64,000 bases of DNA from Roseibacillus ishigakijimensis (GCF_016595415.1 NZ_JAENIO010000001.1:146420-210419), one strand, 5' to 3'. Counted from the first letter of the stretch, positions 17,315 through 25,666 are shown. The notes: generated by a model from the letters alone, not told the origin. Program-made: numbers and translations.

Positions 17315-18763
17315 ATGCCCGGTTCCCATGATTTTCTCCTAGGCGATTATGCGCCTGCTCCCGAGTCCGCTGACCACGTCAAGCTCGCTTCCCGTTACGA
17401 CCACTACATCGATGGCTCGTGGGTGAAATCGGCCAGCCGTTTTGAGACCTGCAATCCGGCCACCAACGAGGTTCTCGCCGAGGTGGGATTGGCGAAAAAG
17501 AAAGAGGTCGATCTCGCGGTGGCGGCGGCCCGCAAGGCTTATGAGGGCGATTGGGGCAAAATGTCGGGAGCCGAGCGGGGCAAGTATCTCTTCCGCATCG
17601 CGCGGCTCATCCAGGAGCGGGCCCGGGAATTTGCCCTCGTCGAGACCCTCGATGGCGGCAAGCCCATTCGGGAAAGCCGGGATGTCGATCTCCCCCTGGT
17701 GGCGGCCCATTTCTTCTATCACGCGGGTTGGGCCGACAAGCTGGAGTATGCCTTCCCCGGCAAGACGCCTCGTTCGCTCGGGGTGGTGGCGCAGGTCATT
17801 CCGTGGAATTTTCCCCTGCTGATGGCGGCTTGGAAAATCGCACCTGCCCTCGCCTGTGGCAATACGGTGGTGCTCAAGCCTGCCGAGACCACCCCCTTGA
17901 CCGCCCTCAAGTTGGCCGAGCTCATCGAGGATGCCGGACTACCGCCGGGAGTGGTCAATATCGTCACCGGAGCCGGGGAGACCGGGCAGCTCCTAGTCGA
18001 GCACCCCGGAGTGGATAAAGTGGCTTTCACCGGATCCACCGAGGTCGGCAAGGCCATACGCCGGGCGGTGGCGGGCACGGGCAAGCGTTTCACTCTCGAG
18101 CTGGGGGGCAAGGCCGCCAACATCATCTTTGAGGATGCCGCCATCAATGAGGCCGTGGAGGGCATCGTGAACGGCATCTTTTTCAATCAGGGCCATGTCT
18201 GTTGCGCGGGTTCGCGCCTTTTCGTGCAGGAGAGCATCGCGGGGGAGGTCGTGCGCAAGCTCAAGAAGCGGGTGGAAACCCTCATCGTGGGTGATCCGCT
18301 GGACAAAAACACCGACATCGGCGCCATCAATTCCCCCGAACAACTCAAGCGCATCAAGCTCTTGGTCGATGCCGGGGAAAAGGAAGGAGCTTGTCTCTGG
18401 CAGCCCGAGGGCAAATTGCCGCGCAAGGGGAACTGGTTTCCGCCCACTCTCTTCACCGATTGCGCGCAGAGCCATCGCATTGTGCAGGAGGAGATCTTTG
18501 GCCCCGTGCTCGCCATCCAGACCTTCCGCACCCCGGCCGAGGCCATCGCCAAGGCCAACAACACCCCCTATGGGCTCAGTGGCGGGGTGTGGTCGGACAA
18601 GGGAGCCAAGGTCTTTCAGATGACCAGTCAGCTGCGCGCGGGAGTGGTCTGGGCCAATACTTTCAACAAATTCGACCCCACTTCCCCCTTCGGTGGTTAC
18701 CAAGAGTCCGGCATCGGACGCGAAGGGGGGCTCCAGGGACTGGCCGCGTATCTCGCTCTTTAG
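17315..18763 (+). CDS. NAD(P)-dependent aldehyde dehydrogenase, full length
   Basis: A complete 482-residue aldehyde dehydrogenase. It has the dinucleotide-binding region with QVIPWNFPLLMAAWK, AGNTVVLKPAE-like GNTVVLKPAETTPLTAL, FTGSTEVGK, the general base Glu in LELGGK and the catalytic Cys296 in NQGHVCCAG. The C-terminal EEIFGPVL and NTPYGLSGGVW blocks are intact. Placed right after deoC it most likely oxidises acetaldehyde, or another aldehyde from deoxyribose breakdown, to the acid. No Shine-Dalgarno site is visible before ATG 17315. It ends tail-to-tail with the DoxX gene, and the two stop codons share bases 18760-18763. Confidence 0.93.
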   Translation: MPGSHDFLLGDYAPAPESADHVKLASRYDHYIDGSWVKSASRFETCNPATNEVLAEVGLAKKKEVDLAVAAARKAYEGDWGKMSGAERGKYLFRIARLIQERAREFALVETLDGGKPIRESRDVDLPLVAAHFFYHAGWADKLEYAFPGKTPRSLGVVAQVIPWNFPLLMAAWKIAPALACGNTVVLKPAETTPLTALKLAELIEDAGLPPGVVNIVTGAGETGQLLVEHPGVDKVAFTGSTEVGKAIRRAVAGTGKRFTLELGGKAANIIFEDAAINEAVEGIVNGIFFNQGHVCCAGSRLFVQESIAGEVVRKLKKRVETLIVGDPLDKNTDIGAINSPEQLKRIKLLVDAGEKEGACLWQPEGKLPRKGNWFPPTLFTDCAQSHRIVQEEIFGPVLAIQTFRTPAEAIAKANNTPYGLSGGVWSDKGAKVFQMTSQLRAGVVWANTFNKFDPTSPFGGYQESGIGREGGLQGLAAYLAL

Positions 18764-19137
18764 CGGAGTCCGGGAATATTTTCGCGCCGGAGGTAAAGGA
18801 TTCCCAAGCTGGCTCCGAGACAGACAAAGGCGAGCATGGCGAACATGCCCAAGGCCCCGGCGAAGCCAAAGCTAAAGACGTGCCCCAGAATGGCCGCGGT
18901 CATGATACAGGCTGCCAGCAGCGCTCCCGCCACGACGGTGCCGGGGATGAGGACGAGGATGACGGCCGCCATTTCGGCGAAGCCGACCAGGTAACGGCCG
19001 AGAGGCTCCATCTTGAGCGAGGTGAAAAGATCGACTTCATCCGGATGACTGCTTAGCTTCATGTAAGCGGGATAGACGAGAATACCCGCGACGATGATTT
19101 GCAGGACGAGGGAGACGGTGTTGGTCTTTTTAGTCAT
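18760..19137 (-). CDS. DoxX-like four-helix membrane protein
   Basis: Starting at ATG 19137 (MTKKTNTVSLVLQII) the product has 125 residues with four predicted membrane helices: VLQIIVAGILVYPAYMK, VGFAEMAAVILVLIPG, VVAGALLAACIMTAAI and MFAMLAFVCLGASLGI. The size, helix spacing and PAYMKLSSHP at the first loop fit the DoxX family, membrane proteins tied in some bacteria to redox stress or quinone chemistry but with no firm activity here. A longer frame starting at 19332 would overlap the upstream gene and read as low-quality sequence, so I reject it. The gene lies 25 bases after the FMN glutamate synthase-like gene and is probably co-transcribed with it. Confidence 0.85.
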   Translation of the reverse strand: MTKKTNTVSLVLQIIVAGILVYPAYMKLSSHPDEVDLFTSLKMEPLGRYLVGFAEMAAVILVLIPGTVVAGALLAACIMTAAILGHVFSFGFAGALGMFAMLAFVCLGASLGILYLRRENIPGLR

Positions 19138-19162
19138 GGTTTCGGTTCGGTTTTGTTTCGGT

Positions 19163-20743
19163 TTAATGAACAATGGGTTGGCGGGGGAAGTGGTGCCCTT
19201 CGTGCTGGATGTGATCCAGGATGTGGTGGAGAGCGTGGCCACTGGGGATGTAAAGGTGGTTGATGTTGAGCTCCTCCTCCGAGCGCACTCCGGCGGCGGC
19301 CAGCAGTTCGTCGAAGTCGTGCAGCAGCCCATGGACGTAATTGGCCACCCGTTGTGATTTCACCTCGATATCCAGCCCGCGATTGAGGCTGGGGTCGTGG
19401 GTGGTGATGCCTACCGGACAGGTGTTGTTCCCGCATTGCAGAGCCTGGATGCAGCCCATCGCCAGCATGAAGCCCCGGGCGGTGTAGCAGGCATCCGCCC
19501 CGATGCAGAGGGCGATGATTTGTCGCAGCGGGGTGATGAGCTTGCCCCCGGCAATGAGGTGAATGGATTCCCGCAAGCCCTCTTCGCACAGGATGCGGTT
19601 GACGTGGTAGAGGCCGACGTAGATGGGCACGCCCACCCCATCGATGAAGGCGGTGGGGGCGGCGCCCGTGCCTCCCTCCGCTCCGTCCACGGTGATGAAG
19701 TCGGGTGTCACTCCTTGTTTTTTGAACTCCTGCATCAAGGCGCGAAATTCTTCAGGATTGCCCAGACAAATCTTGAAGCCCGTCGGTTTGTCCGCGATCT
19801 CTTGCACCCGGCGGAAGAAAGTGACCGTGCTCTGTGCATCGGTGCACTCCAGATGCCGCGGCGGGGAGACCACGTCGAATTCCCGGCTCACTCCACGGAG
19901 CTCCGCGATTTCTTCCGAGATTTTTTCCTTCGGCAGCAGCCCTCCCTTACCCGGCTTGGCCCCTTGCGAAAATTTCACCTCCACCATTTTGACCTCAGGC
20001 TGTTCCACAATGGCGCGGAACTTCTCTTCATCAAGGAAGCCTTTCTCGTCGCGCGCCCCGAATTTGGCCGTGCCCAATTGGAAGATGAGGTCGCAACCTT
20101 CCATGAGGTGGTATTTGGGAAAGCCACCTTCCCCGGTATTCATCGCGATGCCGGAACGCTTTGCCCCCCGGGCCAAGGCGCGCACTGCCGGGGCGGAAAG
20201 AGCGCCATAGCTCATTGCGCTGATCAAGGTCGGGTGGTGAATGGTGTAGGAGTTGGCAATGCCCCGCTGGGCACCGAAGGTCAGGGAGAATGGCTGCCGC
20301 TCATTCTGCGGAATCGGGAACATGGAATGGCGCAGCTTAATCTCGCTGGCATCATATTCACGCTGGGAGCCGAAGCTGGCGGCCGAGTCGATGGCTTTCG
20401 ATTTGCGGTAGACCTCGGCCCGTTCGTTGCGATTGAAAGGCCGTTCCTCGGTATCGTTGGCGAAGAGATACTGCCGCATTTCCGGGCCAATGCTTTCCAA
20501 AAAATAACGCGCCTGGCCGATTAGGCCAAAGTTTGCCAGCAGGGTGTGGTCCTTTTGTCCATAGAGGTAGAGGAAGTTAAAGGCCGTGACCAGCAGGAGA
20601 GGCGCACTTAGAAAGTGGAAGTAGAAAGAGATAAAAATACCCGCAAGGACCATCAGAACGGTCACCGTGGGGAGAACGAGATTGAAAATTTTCGCCACCG
20701 CGTGCAGGTCCACGGTTGCTGTCTTGGAGCCACGAATCATCAC
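19163..20743 (-). CDS. FMN-binding glutamate synthase family protein
   Basis: A 526-residue protein. Two membrane helices lie near the start (about residues 18-55), followed by the FMN/iron-sulfur TIM-barrel domain of glutamate synthases: HPTLISAMSYGALS, NTGEGGFPKYH, the KFSQGAKPGKGG block, DFITVDGAEGGTGAAP, and the 3Fe-4S cysteine cluster CIQALQCGNNTCPVG. It has no glutaminase domain, so it is a stand-alone GltS-like oxidoreductase; members of this membrane-tethered group are widespread and their substrates are not settled. It precedes the DoxX gene in an apparent two-gene operon. The pair sits in opposite orientation between two aldehyde dehydrogenase genes. An ATG three bases later is an equally possible start. 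Confidence 0.88.
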   Translation of the reverse strand: MMIRGSKTATVDLHAVAKIFNLVLPTVTVLMVLAGIFISFYFHFLSAPLLLVTAFNFLYLYGQKDHTLLANFGLIGQARYFLESIGPEMRQYLFANDTEERPFNRNERAEVYRKSKAIDSAASFGSQREYDASEIKLRHSMFPIPQNERQPFSLTFGAQRGIANSYTIHHPTLISAMSYGALSAPAVRALARGAKRSGIAMNTGEGGFPKYHLMEGCDLIFQLGTAKFGARDEKGFLDEEKFRAIVEQPEVKMVEVKFSQGAKPGKGGLLPKEKISEEIAELRGVSREFDVVSPPRHLECTDAQSTVTFFRRVQEIADKPTGFKICLGNPEEFRALMQEFKKQGVTPDFITVDGAEGGTGAAPTAFIDGVGVPIYVGLYHVNRILCEEGLRESIHLIAGGKLITPLRQIIALCIGADACYTARGFMLAMGCIQALQCGNNTCPVGITTHDPSLNRGLDIEVKSQRVANYVHGLLHDFDELLAAAGVRSEEELNINHLYIPSGHALHHILDHIQHEGHHFPRQPIVH

Positions 20744-20840
20744 TAACAGGTTTTACTAAATTGTCGGATTTTGGCTAATATTTTTTCATGGAAAATGGGA
20801 TCATGTTTTCGGTGTCCCTGGGGCCGGACACGCACCCACC

Positions 20841-20870
20841 TTGACAATCTGCGGCTTGGGCCCCTACCGT
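20841..20870 (+). promoter_or_regulatory. Promoter of the half-length aldehyde dehydrogenase gene
   Basis: A perfect TTGACA (20841-20846), an 18-base spacer and TACCGT (20865-20870). Transcription would start near 20877. This argues against the in-frame GTG at 20869, which lies inside the -10 box, and supports translation from ATG 20932. Confidence 0.5.
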
Positions 20871-20931
20871 GCCATCGTCTTCACTGAGTTCGCGCGGGCT
20901 CGTCTCTTCCCTTCGATCGCTCATCGTCACC

Positions 20932-21777
20932 ATGTCCTCTCTCGCTATTCCAAAAACCTATAAGCTCTTCATTGGCGGGAAGTTTCCCCGCACCGAATCC
21001 GGGCGCTACCGCGAGATGAAGGACGGGAGCGGCCAATTCTTGGCCAACGTCTCTTGGGCCAGCAAGAAGGACCTCCGCAACGCGGTGGTGGCCGCGCGCG
21101 CGGCGCAGAGTGGCTGGGCCGGGCCCTCGGCTTACTTGAAGGGGCAGATTCTCTACCGCATCGCGGAAGTCCTGGAAGGTCGCGCCAGCCAGTTCGTGGA
21201 CGAGCTTTTCCTGCAGGGAATGAGCGCCCAGACCGCTGAAGCCGATGTGCGGGCAGCGAGTGACCTCCTCGTTCACTATGCGGGCTGGAGTGACAAATAC
21301 ACCTCCCTCTTTTCCAGCGTAAACCCCGTGGCCAGCGCGCATTTCAATTTCTCCTGCCCCGAGCCCAGTGGTGTGGTCGGCCTCGTCGCTCCGCAGGCCG
21401 GTTTGTCCGGACTGGTCTCCGTCCTCGCGCCCGCTCTGGTGGGGGGGAATACCGTGGTCGCGCTTGCCTCCGAGCAATTTCCCCTCAGTGCCATCTCTTT
21501 TGCCGAGGTTCTCGCCACTTCCGATGTCCCCGCTGGCGCGGTCAATATCCTGACCGGCCTGCGCGAAGAATTGGTCGGGGGGCTGGCCAGCCATATGGAT
21601 ATCAACGCCCTCCTTCTGGCCTTGGAAGAGCCCGAGATGCGCCAAGCGGTCGAGAGGGAAGCCGCCGAGAACCTCAAACGGGTGATCACTCATCCCGACC
21701 AAGCCTTGGCCCCCAGCCCTTATCACATCCTTGATTTGCAGGAAATCAAGACCACCTGGCATCCCGTGGGCGGGTGA
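20932..21777 (+). CDS. Half-length aldehyde dehydrogenase homologue lacking the catalytic cysteine domain
   Basis: The 281-residue product aligns by eye with only the N-terminal, coenzyme-binding part of aldehyde dehydrogenases: LFIGGKFPRTESGRY, then AQSGWAGPSAYLKGQILYRI, a PSGVVGLVAPQ segment in place of the usual VIPWN block, GGNTVVALASE and VPAGAVNILTG. It stops before the region that would supply the LELGGK glutamate and the catalytic cysteine. The reading frame is clean and ends with a short unrelated tail, so it looks maintained rather than decaying. ATG 20932 is chosen because a promoter overlaps the upstream GTG. As a likely pseudoenzyme it may partner the full-length enzyme at 17315, from which it is separated by the inverted DoxX/glutamate synthase pair. 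Confidence 0.8.
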   Translation: MSSLAIPKTYKLFIGGKFPRTESGRYREMKDGSGQFLANVSWASKKDLRNAVVAARAAQSGWAGPSAYLKGQILYRIAEVLEGRASQFVDELFLQGMSAQTAEADVRAASDLLVHYAGWSDKYTSLFSSVNPVASAHFNFSCPEPSGVVGLVAPQAGLSGLVSVLAPALVGGNTVVALASEQFPLSAISFAEVLATSDVPAGAVNILTGLREELVGGLASHMDINALLLALEEPEMRQAVEREAAENLKRVITHPDQALAPSPYHILDLQEIKTTWHPVGG

Positions 21778-22027
21778 GTTGCCCCGGATTCTCAAGGAGC
21801 GTAGGCGTCCCGCCTGCGTTCTTCACTGACGCAGGTCAATTTCATCGAATCCACCTCTTGGCGGGGCTGTTGAAGAGTAGGTGAAATGACACAGCCTCCC
21901 ATCAGCACAAAACGCCCTTTTATCTTCCCCTCGGAAGATAATTCATCTTTCATCAAGAAAGGTCTTGCCATCCCCCCCCGCCCCCCTCCCCATGTCAACA
22001 TGATTTTGCTATCAAGAGATATTTTCC
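21778..22027. other. Intergenic stretch with a repeat-like palindrome and a C-tract
   Basis: Bases 21799-21818 (GCGTAGGCGTCCCGCCTGCG) are nearly self-complementary and resemble short dispersed intergenic repeats known from several phyla; only one copy is in the window. Bases 21972-21991 are almost entirely C, broken by one G and one T. No gene was recognised. Confidence 0.4.
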
Positions 22028-22114
22028 ATGAAAGATTCTGATAGTCCTATCAATACCACTCGTCGCTCCTTCATGAAAAGAAGAGTCGTGGAAACAGTGG
22101 CCGCGTCTTTTTGA
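22028..22114 (+). pseudogene. Remnant of a Tat-exported protein gene: leader peptide followed by a stop
   Basis: ATG 22028 opens a 28-codon frame ending at TGA 22112-22114. The product includes NTTRRSFMKRRVVETVAASF, with the twin-arginine motif RRSFMK at the correct place and a stop where the hydrophobic region should continue. Such leaders are common in Verrucomicrobiota on secreted enzymes. Nothing downstream in any frame continues a mature protein; the next gene begins at 22156. The simplest reading is a gene whose body was lost and replaced. A short functional leader peptide is a less likely alternative. Confidence 0.6.
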
Positions 22115-22155
22115 TAAGATGAGAAGTAAATATCAATTTATCTAAACTTTTGAGT

Positions 22156-23598
22156 ATGACTAAGTGCGCCATATGCTTTCCTCTCGTCGCCTTGCTTGCT
22201 TGTGAGAGTAAAAACGAAAGAGAAAAAGGTAATATTCCTGAAAGGATAGAACCTTCTCATCTTGGGATTGAGAAGGTTGACAAATCGAACGATGAAGGTT
22301 CTGAAGATGGCCAGATCGACGGGTTGTTAAAGGCGGGAGAAAATTTAGATGTAGAGGCGATCAGGAGTAAGCTACGTTCGCTGCCTCCCGGTGAGGTTGA
22401 AAGTGCGTGGGATCTACTCATCCAAGAAAATCTGGATTCCAATCGCTTACAGTATCTATTGGCGGCTTCAATTAGTGAATTAAAACACGCTGGGAAGATT
22501 GAGTTTGCTTTTGATTTGGTTAACCAAAAATTTGGCCCTGGCTCTATTAGAAATAACCTAATTGAGCATTGTTTTAGAAACCTTGATAACGCTCTTAATC
22601 GGTTTCCATCGATGTATATGTCACTCGAATCTGATGTTGAAAGAGAGCGAGCGCTAACGGGCCTGGAGCAGGCTATGGCCTATACAGATAATTTGGTGTC
22701 GTCGGATTTCCGAGGAGTGGATTTACCTCCTCTAGAATTCGAAGAGTTTCTTCAAGCAACTCTCTCTTATCGATTACGTGCCACAAGCAAAGATCGTCGA
22801 TTAGGTATTCTTAATGACTCGTTCAATTTATTGGAAGAAATGAAAGCGGATGGAACTATTTCTTCCACATTTAAAAACGAATTCCTGTTAGCCACGGCTG
22901 AAAAGATGCCTTTTGAAATCTGGAAGATGGTCTCTGAGGAGAATTTCAAGCTTGAACCCTCTGAGATGAATAAGATCGCAATCGAGTTAGCTCGCGCGAA
23001 TCCGCTCAAGGCTCTCAATGCGCTTGCTAAGACCAGTCAAAATGAGAGTTTAAGTCATGCTTTCGAACAGTGGTTGAAAATGGATAACCAAGCTGCAAGC
23101 AAGTGGATGGAGGTCCACCGGAATGAGCTTAGCCAAGAAAAGTTGGAAATGCTGGATGCTTCTTTTGTAAGGTTTTCTTTGTTCTCAAAAGATTTGTCGG
23201 CAGCCAAACATTGGTATTCGAGAATTGAAGATACGAAACTCAGAGCGAACTTGGATGGAAGGATATGGCACGCCGAAAACGCATTGGTGAGTCAGGCCGC
23301 AAGAAATAGTCCCGAAAAAACTGTGCTAGAAATGGCAAATGGGACTTCTGAATTTGAGCCGCTCTATCTTCCAACCGCTCTCAATGCTTGGATGAAGGAG
23401 GATGGGGAAGCGGCGGCCCAGTGGGTGGAACGGGAGGGAGTGAATCTACCCCCTGAAACCCGCCAATTTGTGGCGATGGCCTATGCGCGGGAGGCGGCCA
23501 ATCAGGGTCAAATCGACCTCGCCGAGCAGTGGGCTGAACTGATTGTGGATGAGGAGCGGAAGGAACGGGTGATGCAACACATTAATAACAAACGCTAA
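22156..23598 (+). CDS. Lipoprotein with helical repeats, AT-rich
   Basis: Starting at ATG 22156 the product (480 residues) opens with MTKCAICFPLVALLACESKN, a lipoprotein signal with lipobox LLAC; a TTG at 22150 is a weaker start. After an acidic linker the rest is all-helical. It contains repeats of the type WLKMDNQAASKWMEVHRNEL and WMKEDGEAAAQWVEREG, which I associate with a TPR-like protein family frequent in Verrucomicrobiota, of unknown function. Base composition changes within the gene: up to about 23390 it is much more AT-rich than its neighbours, while the last 200 bases are GC-rich like the rest of the window. It follows a broken Tat-leader gene, which fits replacement or recombination at this site. 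Confidence 0.75.
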   Translation: MTKCAICFPLVALLACESKNEREKGNIPERIEPSHLGIEKVDKSNDEGSEDGQIDGLLKAGENLDVEAIRSKLRSLPPGEVESAWDLLIQENLDSNRLQYLLAASISELKHAGKIEFAFDLVNQKFGPGSIRNNLIEHCFRNLDNALNRFPSMYMSLESDVERERALTGLEQAMAYTDNLVSSDFRGVDLPPLEFEEFLQATLSYRLRATSKDRRLGILNDSFNLLEEMKADGTISSTFKNEFLLATAEKMPFEIWKMVSEENFKLEPSEMNKIAIELARANPLKALNALAKTSQNESLSHAFEQWLKMDNQAASKWMEVHRNELSQEKLEMLDASFVRFSLFSKDLSAAKHWYSRIEDTKLRANLDGRIWHAENALVSQAARNSPEKTVLEMANGTSEFEPLYLPTALNAWMKEDGEAAAQWVEREGVNLPPETRQFVAMAYAREAANQGQIDLAEQWAELIVDEERKERVMQHINNKR

Positions 23599-23629
23599 TC
23601 AGTCTGGTCCCATGGGCTAGAAGGCCAAG

Positions 23630-24853
23630 ATGGCAGAACCCTTTCACGTCATTGTCTCTACGATGCGCTCCGGCAGTTCGCTCTGCGGGCATCTTTTGGC
23701 CGAGGCGGGCTGGATTCTCTATGCGGGGGAGACTCATACCCAGTTGGGGGGTGAGGACGGCGTGGCAGAGGCGATTGCAAGGATTCGAGAGCAAGGACAG
23801 GGGAGTCGCTGGGATGCGCCGCCTTGCGACAAGGTTTTGGGGCATGGGCATCTGCCTGATGAGGGTGAGTTCGTCGCCAAACGGGCGGAGCGGATCTACC
23901 TTCTCCTACGTCATCCCCTGGCAATCTGGCGTTCACAGAAGGAGACCGGCTGGTCCTTTTGCTCCTTGCAGGCCTTGGCGGATCAGTTGTCCTTGATGCG
24001 CTTATTAATCGAGAAGGTGTCCTTGGAGAGGTTGACGGTGTTGAGCTATTATGAGCTGACGCAGAAGGAAGGGCGCAGGCAGCTTTTTGGGCAGTCCATC
24101 GAGGGCTATACTCCGAATGCGAAGGCGGGCCAGCCTGTGTGGGGGGATCCGGGCGAGCTTATTGCAAGTGGGAGGATCCGGGAGTGCTCGCTTAGGGATG
24201 ATGTGGAGAGGGCTTTGCCGGAAGTGTGGATGGATCTAGGTGATTTTGATTTTGCACGGGCGATGGCGGAGTTTGATAGGATTCTCGAGCTGACGGGGAA
24301 ACGGGATCTCGCGGTGAATTGGTGGGACTCCGCCTTCTTTGCGGCTGATGCTCTTCAGATCGGAGGAATGAGTCGGCGGGAGGGAGTGGCGATGATTTCG
24401 GTGGAGGAGTTTCGGGCCCGGCGGGACTTGCCCTGTGCGGCGGGAGCGTTTGATCGGATTGACTCCACGGAGTTGGTTCATCGTTGTGAGCCCCCAGAGC
24501 TGCTGAAGTTGCTCGGGGAGCTGCGACGCATTCTCAGGGAGCAAGGCGTGCTGCGGCTTGAGACGATCGATTTCGATTTTGTCCGTCGATTGTCGCTGGG
24601 ACAGGAAACGGATTATGTAGATTGGTATCGAGAAAGGATTCTGTCGGCCAAGGGTGGGGTTTCCGGGAGGGTGTCAGTCATCAACCATCTTTCTCGGGAA
24701 TGGGGGCATTGCTATTTCTATGATCGGGCCAGGTTGCAGGCCTTGATGGGGAGGGCTGGTTTTCATGCGGTGCGGGAGGTGCCGGCTGGTGAGTGGCTTG
24801 GGGCGGGAGGGGGCATGCCTCTGCGAATTCATGCGAAGGAGCGATTTGCCTGA
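23630..24853 (+). CDS. Sulfotransferase fused to a methyltransferase-like domain
   Basis: A 407-residue protein. Residues 1-240 look like a PAPS-dependent sulfotransferase of the Stf0 type: the 5'-phosphosulfate loop is VSTMRSGSSLCGHLL at the N-terminus, and YLLLRHPLAIWRSQ matches the 3'-phosphate-binding segment. Residues about 255-400 resemble the later part of a class I SAM methyltransferase: GAFDRIDSTELVHRCEPP, LRRILREQGVLRLETIDFD and REWGHCYFYDRARLQALM. The glycine-rich SAM-binding motif I is not seen, so the second domain may be inactive or structural. The likely job is sulfation of a carbohydrate or lipid. It starts 31 bases after the lipoprotein gene, with GGCCAAG-type sequence but no strong ribosome-binding site. 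Confidence 0.7.
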   Translation: MAEPFHVIVSTMRSGSSLCGHLLAEAGWILYAGETHTQLGGEDGVAEAIARIREQGQGSRWDAPPCDKVLGHGHLPDEGEFVAKRAERIYLLLRHPLAIWRSQKETGWSFCSLQALADQLSLMRLLIEKVSLERLTVLSYYELTQKEGRRQLFGQSIEGYTPNAKAGQPVWGDPGELIASGRIRECSLRDDVERALPEVWMDLGDFDFARAMAEFDRILELTGKRDLAVNWWDSAFFAADALQIGGMSRREGVAMISVEEFRARRDLPCAAGAFDRIDSTELVHRCEPPELLKLLGELRRILREQGVLRLETIDFDFVRRLSLGQETDYVDWYRERILSAKGGVSGRVSVINHLSREWGHCYFYDRARLQALMGRAGFHAVREVPAGEWLGAGGGMPLRIHAKERFA

Positions 24854-24934
24854 GAGGGAAGGAGAAGGTGAGGCTGAGATTTTTTGTGAAAAAACGATAG
24901 GCTCAGGGGAGGCTTTGTCGTATCGCTTGAGCAC

Positions 24935-25642
24935 ATGAAGAAGATTGTTTTACTTTTTTCTCTGGCGGCGGGCTTTGTTTTTGGGGAACCGATTGCTCTT
25001 CCCAAGATTGATGGCACGGGGCCGGGTTGGGTTGAGCTGACCGAGGCGGACTTCGAGAACATCAATTGCGCGGAGGATACTTGGAAGTGGGAGGGCAATG
25101 CGGCCGCCTGCACGGGCCAGCCGGTGGGGGTCATCGCGACTAAGAAAAATTACACCAACTTCGAGCTCATGGTGGAATGGCGCCACAACAAGGCGGCGGG
25201 CAATTCCGGGGTCTTCATCTGGGGCATTCCGGGCATTCTGGCGGCGATGAAGGATGGTTCTGATGCTCGCCGTCTCCCGGCCGGAATCGAGGTGCAAGTC
25301 CTCGATCTGGGATACAAGACCAACTACGAGAAGGATGGTAAAGTGGCGGATTGGTTCACTTGCCATGGGGATGTTTTTCCGGTGGGAGAGGCCAAGCTGA
25401 AGCCCTTTGCGCCCCTGTCGCCCAATGGCAATCGCTCTTTCCCCACGGCCGAGACGACCAAAGGTCACGGCGAGTGGAACCACTACTACATTCGCTGCAT
25501 CAATGGAGAAATCCGCCTCTGGGTCAATGGCACGGAGGTTTCGGGAGGAAATCAGGCCGAGCCTGCCAGTGGTAAGATTTGCCTCGAGTCCGAGGGCTCG
25601 CCCATCGACTTCCGCAATCTCATGATTCGCGAGTTGCCGTAG
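24935..25642 (+). CDS. Secreted DUF1080 / 3-keto-disaccharide hydrolase domain protein
   Basis: A 235-residue exported protein. The N-terminus MKKIVLLFSLAAGFVFG is a clear signal peptide. The mature part is one DUF1080 concanavalin-like domain: WKWEGNAAACTGQPVGVI, then YTNFELMVEWRHNKAAGNSG, GIEVQVLD, GEWNHYYIRCINGEIRLWVNG and GKICLESEGSPIDFRNLMI. The family (3-keto-disaccharide hydrolase) is expanded in Verrucomicrobiota and Planctomycetota and acts on oxidised disaccharides outside the cytoplasm. It is probably monocistronic: the gene downstream is on the other strand, with a 24-base gap between the two stop codons. Confidence 0.88.
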   Translation: MKKIVLLFSLAAGFVFGEPIALPKIDGTGPGWVELTEADFENINCAEDTWKWEGNAAACTGQPVGVIATKKNYTNFELMVEWRHNKAAGNSGVFIWGIPGILAAMKDGSDARRLPAGIEVQVLDLGYKTNYEKDGKVADWFTCHGDVFPVGEAKLKPFAPLSPNGNRSFPTAETTKGHGEWNHYYIRCINGEIRLWVNGTEVSGGNQAEPASGKICLESEGSPIDFRNLMIRELP

Positions 25643-25666
25643 GGCGGCCAGGGAGGGCCCTCAGCC

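Noticed and set aside
18760..19332. Long DoxX frame with an extra 65-residue start
   Set aside because: The extra part overlaps the glutamate synthase-like gene in another frame and lacks membrane or signal features; ATG 19137 is the natural start.
21972..21991. C-rich tract as a phase-variation switch
   Set aside because: It lies between genes, not inside a frame or a recognised promoter, and could also be a sequencing weak point.
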